Assembly (NCBI GenBank): GCA_945888535.1
Contig: CAMDAN010000079.1
Coordinates: 1-11,742 of the forward strand
Length of the DNA: 11,742 nt
Source: Bordetella parapertussis
GTDB lineage: Bacteria > Pseudomonadota > Gammaproteobacteria > Burkholderiales > Burkholderiaceae_C
Direction: 5' to 3'
A model generated the notes under the pieces. The model searched no databases. It was not told the DNA's origin and saw only the letters and a list, made by a program, of their open reading frames with translations. Shown in pieces: positions 5,770 through 11,742 of the stretch. Position 1 is the first letter of the stretch; each line of letters begins with the position of its first letter. The translations under genes were made by a program, and so were the position numbers.

Positions 5770-6663
5770 ATGGGCATGACCTTAGACGGCAAATTGGTGG
5801 TGGCGATTTCTTCGCGGGCCCTGTTTGATTTTGAAGAAGAAAACGAAATCTTCGAGCAAGGCGATGACCGCGCCTATATGCGCTTGCAACTCGAACGCAT
5901 TGACACCCCCGCCAAACCGGGCGTGGCCTTTTCTTTGGTTAAAAAGCTTCTTGCCTTTAACGAAACGCCTTCGCAGCGGGTCGAGGTGGTGATTCTTTCG
6001 CGCAATGACCCGGTGAGCGGCTTGCGGGTAATGAAATCAGCGGCACACTACGCGCTGCCGATTATTCGGTGTAGTTTTACAAGGGGTGAAGCCCCATGGA
6101 AGTATTTACAACCTTTGCGGGCGAATTTGTTTTTAAGCACCCACCTAAGCGACGTGCGGAGCGCTTTAGACGCGGGTGTTCCAGCCGCGCAGGTGTACCC
6201 GCAATCGGCCCACGCCAGCAGCGCCCATCCGTTTGAAGTTCGTATCGCTTTTGACGGCGACGCCGTTTTATTTAGCGATGAAGCCGAGCGTGTTTTCCAA
6301 GCCCAAGGCCTCAACGCGTTTCAGCAACACGAGTCCGACAAAGCCGCGCAACCTTTGCCAGACGGCCCGTTCAAGCCTTTGCTCGTCGCATTACACGGCT
6401 TGCAACAGGCCGCCCAACCGCATATGCGCATACGCACCGCGTTGGTAACCGCCCGCAGCGCACCAGCGCATGAACGCGCGATTCGCACCCTCATGGACTG
6501 GAACATCGAAGTAGATGAGGCCATGTTCTTAGGCGGCTTAGACAAGGGCGAGTTCTTGCGCGAGTTTGAGCCCGACTTTTTCTTTGACGATCAAACCGGC
6601 CACATCGAATCTGCTGCGCGTCATGTGCCGTCGGGCCACGTTGCCAGCGGCGTTCGCAACTGA
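5770..6663 (+). CDS. 5'-nucleotidase, cytosolic type I-like (HAD fold)
   Basis: Cytosolic enzyme of 297 residues resembling the animal cN-I (NT5C1A) family, expected to dephosphorylate nucleoside 5'-monophosphates such as AMP or IMP. The sequence opens with VVAISSRALFDFEEE (10-24), the family signature. HAD motifs are in order: FDGDAVLFSDE with D162 and D164 (nucleophile and acid), LVTARSAP with T227, the lysine in LGGLDKGEF (K259), and the Mg-binding pair in FFDDQTGHI (D273, D274). All catalytic residues are present. ATG at 5770 lies 12 nt after the ilvA stop; ATG at 5776 is also possible, and neither has a good ribosome site. The stop is followed 1 nt later by the ABC transporter start, so the two are co-translated. 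Why a nucleotidase sits with ilvA is unknown. Confidence 0.9.
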   Translation: MGMTLDGKLVVAISSRALFDFEEENEIFEQGDDRAYMRLQLERIDTPAKPGVAFSLVKKLLAFNETPSQRVEVVILSRNDPVSGLRVMKSAAHYALPIIRCSFTRGEAPWKYLQPLRANLFLSTHLSDVRSALDAGVPAAQVYPQSAHASSAHPFEVRIAFDGDAVLFSDEAERVFQAQGLNAFQQHESDKAAQPLPDGPFKPLLVALHGLQQAAQPHMRIRTALVTARSAPAHERAIRTLMDWNIEVDEAMFLGGLDKGEFLREFEPDFFFDDQTGHIESAARHVPSGHVASGVRN

Positions 6664-6664
6664 T

Positions 6665-8443
6665 ATGTTTCAAAAACTTCGCGCCTTCAGCTTTTTTATT
6701 CGCCAGGTCTGGGCGCTTGCAAAACCCTACTTTGCTTCCAATGAAAAGTGGAAAGCCCGCGGCCTGTTACTGGCTATCGTCGCGCTGAACTTGGGTTTGG
6801 TTTACATGGCGGTTTTGTTCAACGACTGGAACAAATTGTTCTACGACGCCTTGCAAGAAAAAAATGCCACCGTTTTTTGGACCCAGCTGGGGCGCTTTAG
6901 CTACTTGGCATTTGCCTTTATCGTGATCGCGGTGTACCGCTTTTACCTCACGCAGTTATTGGAGATGCGCTGGCGGGCGTGGATGACCGCCCAGTACCTG
7001 CAACGCTGGCTCACCGGACACGCGTTTTACCGCATGGAGCTTGCAAGGTTTACCTCCCCCGATGCGTCTGCCGCCATGCCAGATAACCCCGACCAGCGCA
7101 TCGCCGAAGACATCAACCAGTTCACCGCCCTGTCGATCAGCTTGTCTATGGGCTTATTGAACTCGGTGGTTACGCTGGCGAGTTTTGTGGGAATTTTGTG
7201 GGGCCTCTCGGGCGGTTTTACGATAAGCGTTGGCGGCTCCGAGTTCAATATTCCGGGCTTTATGGTGTGGATGGCGCTGTTGTACTGCGCTGCGGGTAGC
7301 GCGATCAGCCACTGGATTGGGCGGCCGCAAATTGCGCTGAATTTTGTACAACAACGGGTCGAAGCCGATTTTCGTCACCACCTGATTCGGGTTCGCGAAT
7401 ACAGCGAGTCGATTGCGCTAGACAAAGGCGAGGGCGTTGAGGAGCAACAACTGGGCAGCCGCTTTGACCGCGTTTTAGCGAATTACCTGCAGCTTCTGAA
7501 AGCGCAAAAAAATCTCGTTTGGTTTACCAGTTTTTTTGGCCAAGCGGCTGTGGTGTTTCCTTTTGTGGTGGCTGCGCCGCGGTTTTTTAGTGGTGCGATT
7601 CAATTGGGCGAGCTGATGCAAATTTCTTCGGCCTTTGGCCAAGTCCAAGGCGCCTTGAGTTGGTTTGTGGATAACCACAGCAGTTTGGCAACATGGCGGG
7701 CAACCACCGACCGCTTAACCAGTTTTGACAGCGCTCTTGGCGCCAACCATTCCCAAAGCGCAGCGGTTCAGATCGCACCTTTAGATTCCGCGCTTGGATC
7801 AACACTTGATGCGGACCATCTCACGGTTTCCTTGCCCAACGGCATTGCGCTTTTGGCCCATGCAGCGCTTCACGCGCAGGCCGGCGATAGGGTCTTGTTG
7901 CAAGGGCCTTCAGGCGCTGGAAAGTCCACCCTGTTTCGCACTCTGGCTGGCATTTGGCCGTTTAGCAAGGGCTCGGTACAACTCCCCGCGGATGCGATGT
8001 TTATTCCGCAGCGGCCTTATTTCCCCAACGGTGCGCTGCGCGACGCGCTGGCCTACCCTGAGCGCCCCGAGCGCTATACCGATACGCAACTCGCACAGGC
8101 TTTAGAACGCGCCTTGCTCCCTGCGCTCGCCAAAGACTTAGACCGCAGCGACGCGTGGGGACAAAAACTCTCAGGTGGTGAGCAGCAGCGGTTGGCCTTG
8201 GCACGGGTGTTCTTAAAACAACCACAATGGGTTTTTGCCGACGAAGCAACCAGCGCCTTAGACACCGTAATCGAAGCCACGCTCTACCAGCGCCTCGTTG
8301 AGATGGTCGCAGCCCGAGGTGGCGCATTGGTGTCCATCGCCCATCGGCCCGGGGTTGCCAGCTTTCACACCAAAGCCTGGGTGTTAACGGAACAAGCCGC
8401 TGGCGGCGACGCGCGGTTTACAGTAGAAGAGAAACGCTTGTAG
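6665..8443 (+). CDS. ABC transporter, fused permease/ATPase (YddA/SbmA-related, ABC_membrane_2)
   Basis: Inner-membrane half-transporter of 592 residues expected to dimerise; related to E. coli YddA, SbmA/BacA and eukaryotic ABCD proteins. Membrane helices are visible at about 33-52, 78-98, 155-180, 198-217 and 285-303. The family motif NPDQRIAEDI (141-150) and the EADFR...R.REYSESIAL region (233-251) identify the ABC_membrane_2 class. The ATPase is intact: Walker A GPSGAGKST (414-422), Q-loop in IPQRPYFPNG, signature LSGGEQQ (502-508), Walker B WVFADE with D526 and E527, and H-loop H560. The start at 6665 is one base after the nucleotidase stop; an upstream in-frame ATG at 6566 lies inside the nucleotidase and adds no transporter sequence. 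Unlike SbmA it keeps its own ATPase. Substrate unknown. Confidence 0.93.
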   Translation: MFQKLRAFSFFIRQVWALAKPYFASNEKWKARGLLLAIVALNLGLVYMAVLFNDWNKLFYDALQEKNATVFWTQLGRFSYLAFAFIVIAVYRFYLTQLLEMRWRAWMTAQYLQRWLTGHAFYRMELARFTSPDASAAMPDNPDQRIAEDINQFTALSISLSMGLLNSVVTLASFVGILWGLSGGFTISVGGSEFNIPGFMVWMALLYCAAGSAISHWIGRPQIALNFVQQRVEADFRHHLIRVREYSESIALDKGEGVEEQQLGSRFDRVLANYLQLLKAQKNLVWFTSFFGQAAVVFPFVVAAPRFFSGAIQLGELMQISSAFGQVQGALSWFVDNHSSLATWRATTDRLTSFDSALGANHSQSAAVQIAPLDSALGSTLDADHLTVSLPNGIALLAHAALHAQAGDRVLLQGPSGAGKSTLFRTLAGIWPFSKGSVQLPADAMFIPQRPYFPNGALRDALAYPERPERYTDTQLAQALERALLPALAKDLDRSDAWGQKLSGGEQQRLALARVFLKQPQWVFADEATSALDTVIEATLYQRLVEMVAARGGALVSIAHRPGVASFHTKAWVLTEQAAGGDARFTVEEKRL

Positions 8444-8463
8444 GTTTTTAAAAAAACAGGTTC

Positions 8464-9183
8464 TCAAGACGCGTGATAAGCGTCATAACCCTTGGCTCGT
8501 AAGGCACAGGCCGGGCAGGTGCCACAGCCGTAACCCCACGCATGGCGCTGGGTGCGCTCGCCCAAATAGCAAGTGTGGGTGTGCTCCACAATCAAATCCA
8601 CAAAGGCCGTGCCGCCTTCAGTCACGCCAGACTGTTCGCCCAAAGAATGCGCAAGCTTCCACGTTGCGGCTTTGTCAATCCACATCAGCGGGGTTTCAAT
8701 CAAAAAACGTTTGTCCATGCCTAAGGACAAAGCGATTTGCATGGCCTTCATGGTGTCATCGCGGCAGTCGGGATAGCCAGAAAAATCGGTTTCACACACC
8801 CCCGTTATGAGTACGTCTAAGCCACGGCGATAGGCCAAAGCCGCAGCCAAAGTTAAAAACAACAAGTTGCGTCCGGGAACAAAGCTATTGGGCAAGCCAT
8901 TGGCCTGCATCGCCATTGCGGTCTCGCGCGTGAGGGATGTTTCGCTTACTTCGCCCAAGACCGCCACGTCGAGCAAATGGTCGTCCCCAAGTCGCTGGCC
9001 CCATTGCGGAAATTGAGCCCGCAAGGCGTCTAAGACATGCAAGCGCTGGCTTAGCTCCACATGGTGGCGCTGGCGGTAGTCAAAGGCCACGGTTTCAACG
9101 TGCGCGTATTTCGACAAGGCGTAGGCCAAACAGGTGGTGGAATCTTGGCCGCCAGAAAATAAAACAAGGGCAGAGGTATGCAT
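8464..9183 (-). CDS. queC: 7-cyano-7-deazaguanine synthase
   Basis: ATP-dependent cytosolic enzyme converting 7-carboxy-7-deazaguanine plus ammonia to preQ0, a step in queuosine tRNA modification. The PP-loop SGGQDSTTC (10-18) binds ATP. The zinc site is C205, C220, C223 and C226 in the form C-x14-C-x2-C-x2-C with [11 protein letters not shown], the spacing usual in proteobacterial QueC. FVPGRN (101-106) and [15 protein letters not shown] (127-141) are further family motifs. The length of 239 is a little above E. coli QueC. ATG at 9183 has only a weak AGG close upstream. No queD, queE or queF is in the window, so the pathway is dispersed. It is divergent from the flavin oxidoreductase gene (68-nt gap) and convergent with the ABC transporter (20-nt gap). 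Confidence 0.96.
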   Translation of the reverse strand: MHTSALVLFSGGQDSTTCLAYALSKYAHVETVAFDYRQRHHVELSQRLHVLDALRAQFPQWGQRLGDDHLLDVAVLGEVSETSLTRETAMAMQANGLPNSFVPGRNLLFLTLAAALAYRRGLDVLITGVCETDFSGYPDCRDDTMKAMQIALSLGMDKRFLIETPLMWIDKAATWKLAHSLGEQSGVTEGGTAFVDLIVEHTHTCYLGERTQRHAWGYGCGTCPACALRAKGYDAYHAS

Positions 9184-9251
9184 AGCCTAGGATCTTAGAG
9201 CAAGGCGAATGCGGGCATACGGGCCTTCAAGCGACTGCGCATAATGGCGCT

Positions 9252-10247
9252 ATGACACCTCATCCCTCCTTTGCGCTTTCAATGTTGGACCTGGTCGCGG
9301 TACGCGAAGGGGCCAGCGTGGCGCAAGCCTTGGCCACCGCCTTGCAAACCGCCCAACACGCCGAGCGACTGGGGTTTTCGCGCTATTGGGTTGCCGAACA
9401 CCACAACATGCAAGGTATCGCCAGTTCTGCCACCGCCGTCTTGGTGGGCTTTTTGGCTGGTGGCACCGAGCGAATACGCGTCGGCTCAGGCGGCATCATG
9501 CTTCCTAACCACGCGCCCTTGGTGGTCGCCGAGGCCTTTGGCACCTTGGCGGAGCTTTACCCCAACCGCATTGACTTAGGCTTGGGCCGCGCCCCAGGAA
9601 CGGACCGCGACACCATGCGGGCGCTGCGGCGCGACCGCCCAGAAACCGAAGAAGACTTTCCCCGTGACGTTGCCGAATTACAGCGCCTGCTTGCGCCCGC
9701 CACAGATGGGCAACGCATGGTCGCCATGCCCGGCGCGGGAACGCAGGTCCCGATCTGGTTATTGGGCTCGAGTTTGTTTTCAGCGCAACTCGCCGCCCTT
9801 CGCGGCCTGCCCTTTGCCTTTGCTTCTCACTTTGCGCCACGCTTGCTGCACCAGGCGGTTGACCTGTACCGCAGCCTGTTCCAGCCCTCGGCGCAATTGG
9901 CCAAACCTTACGTAGTGATTGGGGTTCCGCTTGTGGCTGCGCCTACCGATGACGAAGCTGAGCTTTTAGCCAGCAGCGTGTACCAACGGGTCTTGGGAAT
10001 TTTGCGCGGCGACCGCCGCAGCCTGCAAGCGCCGGTTGAAGGCTTTATGGCGCAATGCAGCGCCCAAGAACGCGCAGCCATCGCCGACTTTCTAGGCGCT
10101 GCCGTTGTCGGAGGCCCCGACAAAGTCAAAGCCCAACTCCATGACCTTGCGCAGGCTACGGGGGCGGATGAGTTGATGCTGGTGTGCGATGTTTTTGAAG
10201 TGCCGCATCGGCTTCGGGCTTTGGAGATTGCGGCGCAAGCGGCTTAA
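9252..10247 (+). CDS. LLM-class flavin-dependent oxidoreductase (luciferase-like, YhbW-like)
   Basis: Single-chain member of the bacterial luciferase-like monooxygenase superfamily, 331 residues, a TIM-barrel protein that uses reduced FMN supplied by a partner reductase. Motifs in order are [12 protein letters not shown] (44-55), [20 protein letters not shown] (75-94) and [13 protein letters not shown] (106-118), all characteristic of the YhbW/"group 1" luciferase-family oxidoreductases. The start is the ATG at 9252; an ATG at 9244 is out of frame. CATAAT at 9238-9243 resembles a -10 box but lies too near the start to be convincing. The natural substrate of this subfamily is not known, and nothing in the neighbourhood (queC, brnTA) points to one. 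Confidence 0.92.
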   Translation: MTPHPSFALSMLDLVAVREGASVAQALATALQTAQHAERLGFSRYWVAEHHNMQGIASSATAVLVGFLAGGTERIRVGSGGIMLPNHAPLVVAEAFGTLAELYPNRIDLGLGRAPGTDRDTMRALRRDRPETEEDFPRDVAELQRLLAPATDGQRMVAMPGAGTQVPIWLLGSSLFSAQLAALRGLPFAFASHFAPRLLHQAVDLYRSLFQPSAQLAKPYVVIGVPLVAAPTDDEAELLASSVYQRVLGILRGDRRSLQAPVEGFMAQCSAQERAAIADFLGAAVVGGPDKVKAQLHDLAQATGADELMLVCDVFEVPHRLRALEIAAQAA

Positions 10248-10265
10248 AGACAGCGAAGAAGCAAA

Positions 10266-10475
10266 TCACTTCCAGCGCAGGTCTAACTTGCGTTGGTGCG
10301 CTGCACAATCGCGCAAGTAAAGGTTGATCAGGCTTTGGTATGGGATACCGACTTGCTCCGAAATATCTTTGAAGTAGCCAATTGAGTCCTGATCCAACCG
10401 AATGGTGATCTGCTTCTTTAACTGTGAAGCGTAAGGATTTTTACGCGCCTGGCTGAAATCGTATTCTTTTCTCAT
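10266..10475 (-). CDS. brnA: BrnA-family / ribbon-helix-helix antitoxin
   Basis: Small antitoxin of 69 residues. It begins MRKEYDFSQARKNPY, matching the EYDFSKA start of BrnA proteins, and contains the ribbon strand KKQITIRLDQDSIGYFK (20-36) followed by two helices, EQVGIPYQSLINLYLRDC, the ribbon-helix-helix pattern used for DNA binding. AAAGGTG lies just upstream of the ATG. It follows brnT by 13 nt on the same strand, the toxin-first order typical of BrnTA. It is expected to neutralise BrnT and repress the pair, probably at the palindromes upstream of brnT. The tail HQRKLDLRWK is basic. It is convergent with the flavin oxidoreductase gene, 18 nt apart. Confidence 0.88.
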   Translation of the reverse strand: MRKEYDFSQARKNPYASQLKKQITIRLDQDSIGYFKDISEQVGIPYQSLINLYLRDCAAHQRKLDLRWK

Positions 10476-10488
10476 AGTGCACCTTTAA

Positions 10489-10767
10489 TCAATATTGCTT
10501 CGATTCATGCGCAGAAGCTTTTCGCGCAGAAATTATTCGTATCACATTGCCGTGCTCTCGATAGCAATGGCAAACCAACACAACTTTGAGTGAGCTACTT
10601 AAGCCCAATAGGACAAATCTTTCCTCATCGTCTGAATGGTCAGGATCACCAATCAACTTCGCGTTTTCATCAAAAAAAACCGTTCGAGCTTCGTCAAAAG
10701 AAACGCCATGTTTCTTTACGTTGGCAGATGCTTTTTTGGCATCCCATTCAAATTTAATTTCGCTCAT
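10489..10767 (-). CDS. brnT: BrnT-family ribonuclease toxin
   Basis: Toxin of 92 residues with a RelE-like fold that cleaves RNA and blocks translation (known for Brucella BrnT). Family hallmarks are present: FEWDAKKASANVKKHGVSFDEA (6-27), FFDENAKLIGDPDHSDDEERFVLLG (31-55) and the C-terminal core VIRIISARKASAHE (75-88). ATG at 10767 is chosen because MSEIKFEWDAKK starts exactly where family members start; the open frame back to 10851 would add 28 residues without similarity and run through both palindromes. No strong ribosome site precedes it. GATAAT (10797-10792) is a likely -10 box inside one palindrome. The gene is noticeably richer in A and T than betA and the oxidoreductase beside it, which fits acquisition by transfer (inference). 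Confidence 0.9.
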   Translation of the reverse strand: MSEIKFEWDAKKASANVKKHGVSFDEARTVFFDENAKLIGDPDHSDDEERFVLLGLSSSLKVVLVCHCYREHGNVIRIISARKASAHESKQY

Positions 10768-10782
10768 AACTACATTGTAGTT
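10768..10782. promoter_or_regulatory. Perfect 15-bp palindrome abutting the brnT start (operator candidate)
   Basis: AACTACATTGTAGTT is a 7+1+7 perfect inverted repeat ending on the base before the brnT ATG. It would cover the transcription start or ribosome-binding region. Ribbon-helix-helix antitoxins such as BrnA repress through short inverted repeats, so this is a probable operator; binding is inferred. Confidence 0.6.
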
Positions 10783-10786
10783 TCTT

Positions 10787-10801
10787 TTTCGATTATCGAA
10801 A
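10787..10801. promoter_or_regulatory. Second perfect 15-bp palindrome with embedded -10 box (operator candidate)
   Basis: TTTCGATTATCGAAA is a 7+1+7 perfect inverted repeat centred 19 bp from the first palindrome. On the minus strand it contains GATAAT (10797-10792), 5 of 6 matches to the sigma-70 -10 box, which would start transcription near 10785. No good -35 element was seen. The sequence of its arms differs from the first palindrome. Confidence 0.5.
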
Positions 10802-11025
10802 TAGCTGATACTTGAAGAGTAGGATAGATACGACAACATGGCCACGCGCATGTTCGCAAACGGGGCTATTGAGGATGTATTTGCAATTTACCCCTCCCTG
10901 CAAACCCGCATGAATGCAGGGGGCCGTTTACGACTTGATTTCTTGTTCATAACAAACTGCTTTCGTTTGGCCATTGTCGGCCAGACCATATGCCCAGAGT
11001 CTGTCGCTATCTCTGATGTTCAAAT
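10802..11025. other. Gap between betA 3' end and brnT promoter; no gene recognised
   Basis: About 220 bases downstream of the betA-like stop and upstream of brnT. An open frame on the plus strand (10838-11098) runs into betA antisense and resembles nothing known. One inverted repeat is present, CCCTGCA (10896-10902) with TGCAGGG (10915-10921), a 7-bp stem with a 12-base loop and no T-run, so it is a poor terminator for betA. Nothing else convincing is seen. Confidence 0.5.
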
Positions 11026-11742
11026 TTACGGAGCTATTTCTCCGCTACGCGCATTAACCAGCAGCGCTTCTCGTAGTCTTGCGCGGTCGTCCGAGTAGTC
11101 ATGTTGAACAGTGGATGTTCGCTGCGAACAGGCCCAGTCTGATGCCGCCAAAAGCGGGGCATCGGTAGCCTCTGGAAGATGGCGGCCACGAATCAGATCG
11201 GCCATCCGTTCTGCCAGCATCAATGTGGGGGCATTCAAATCTCCCGCTGTCGCCTGCGGCATCACAGAGGCATCGATCACCCTCAACGCCTCAACCCCGC
11301 GCACCCGGCCATCTGGGTGTGTCACTGCGGCGTCATCGAATCCCATGCGGCAGGTGCCACTGGGGTGATAGGCACTTTCCACTTTCCTTTTGATAAACGC
11401 GTCCAGATGGTCATCGCTCAGCACGTCTGCTCCTGGGGCAAGCTCTTTCCCACGGTAGGGTGCCATCGCCGCCTGCGCAAAGATTTCACGGGTCAGCCGG
11501 ATGCAAGCGCGAAACTCCAGCCAGTCGTCCTGATGTGTCATGTAATTGAAGCGCACACGCGGCAGGCTTTCAGGCCGACTGTCCCGCAGTCGGACCCAAC
11601 CCCGACTTTTGGACCGCTTGGAACCCACATGGACTTGGTAGCCGTGGCCACTCGCCAGCGATTTGCCGTCATAGGAAACGGCCAGAGGCAGAAAATGGAA
11701 CTGAATGTCGGGATAGACAATACCCGCGCGGCTTCGAATATG
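11026..11742 (-). CDS. betA: Choline dehydrogenase-type GMC oxidoreductase, C-terminal 238 residues
   Basis: C-terminal part of an FAD-dependent GMC-family alcohol dehydrogenase closest in motif content to BetA, which oxidises choline to betaine aldehyde for glycine-betaine synthesis. The frame is open to base 11742, so the FAD-binding N-terminus lies outside. Visible motifs are PDIQFHFLPLAVSYDGK near the edge, then HVGSKRSKSRGWVRL, the active-site segment ESAYHPSGTCRMG with its catalytic His at 11365-11367, RVIDASVMPQATAGDLNAPT with the catalytic Asn at 11233-11235, and the closing LAERMADLIRG. A polar tail of about 50 residues follows. High GC contrasts with the brnTA region next to it. Other GMC alcohol dehydrogenases are possible; BetA is favoured because SYDGK and LTREIFAQ match that branch. 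Confidence 0.85.
   Translation of the reverse strand, partial: HIRSRAGIVYPDIQFHFLPLAVSYDGKSLASGHGYQVHVGSKRSKSRGWVRLRDSRPESLPRVRFNYMTHQDDWLEFRACIRLTREIFAQAAMAPYRGKELAPGADVLSDDHLDAFIKRKVESAYHPSGTCRMGFDDAAVTHPDGRVRGVEALRVIDASVMPQATAGDLNAPTLMLAERMADLIRGRHLPEATDAPLLAASDWACSQRTSTVQHDYSDDRARLREALLVNARSGEIAP

Noticed and set aside
6566..6664. Upstream in-frame start for the ABC transporter
   Set aside because: The extra 33 residues lie wholly inside the nucleotidase gene and do not resemble transporter sequence.
8444..8463. Terminator between the convergent ABC transporter and queC
   Set aside because: The gap has only an A/T stem (GTTTTT/AAAAAC) with a minimal loop and no GC-rich stem.
9184..9251. 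preQ1 riboswitch or other element before queC
   Set aside because: The 68-nt gap shows no preQ1-type aptamer pattern and no stable hairpin, and queC has no clear leader.
10896..10921. CCCTGCA/TGCAGGG hairpin as the betA terminator
   Set aside because: The loop is 12 bases and no T-run follows on the minus strand.
10838..11098. 86-residue open frame on the plus strand
   Set aside because: It overlaps the betA-like gene antisense, has no recognisable motif and no ribosome site.
1..11742. CRISPR arrays, IS elements, tRNA or rRNA genes
   Set aside because: No regularly spaced repeats, transposase motifs, terminal inverted repeats or tRNA-like cloverleaf sequences were recognised by eye.

Overview
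The window looks like chromosomal DNA of a beta-proteobacterium of the order Burkholderiales, most likely Comamonadaceae-like. This rests on tandem Gram-negative porins of the short, C-terminal-Phe type, a Coq7-type quinol hydroxylase, a long biosynthetic IlvA with two regulatory domains, and moderately high GC with typical codon use. The genus cannot be fixed from the sequence alone.

Layout. Positions 1-2156 (minus) hold two tandem paralogous outer-membrane porins. The left one lacks its C-terminus because the window ends. A strong hairpin-plus-T terminator lies between them. Positions 2369-3022 (plus) encode Coq7 of ubiquinone synthesis, convergent with an OsmC-family thiol protein (3047-3496, minus). 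Positions 3633-8443 (plus) are a tight five-gene run: a Phd/YefM antitoxin, a RelE toxin overlapping it by 11 nt, ilvA starting on the base after the toxin stop, a cN-I-type 5'-nucleotidase 12 nt later, and a YddA/SbmA-like ABC exporter 1 nt after that. Positions 8464-9183 (minus) are queC (7-deazaguanine synthesis), divergent from a luciferase-like flavin oxidoreductase (9252-10247, plus). Positions 10266-10767 (minus) are a BrnT/BrnA toxin-antitoxin pair behind two perfect 15-bp palindromes. Positions 11026-11742 (minus) are the C-terminal 238 residues of a choline dehydrogenase-type GMC oxidoreductase that continues past the window.

How it fits together. Most genes are housekeeping or envelope functions without a single shared pathway: outer-membrane uptake, ubiquinone, isoleucine, queuosine and choline/betaine. 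The accessory content is two unrelated toxin-antitoxin modules about 6 kb apart. One sits at the head of the ilvA operon. The other lies in a visibly AT-richer patch between two GC-rich genes. I saw no CRISPR array, IS element, tRNA, rRNA or clearly new multi-gene system. The points most worth checking are the TA-ilvA junction, the twin palindromes before brnT, and the porin pair with its conserved Cys-x5-Cys motif and recombination-prone identity. No gene-free stretch exceeds about 260 bases.
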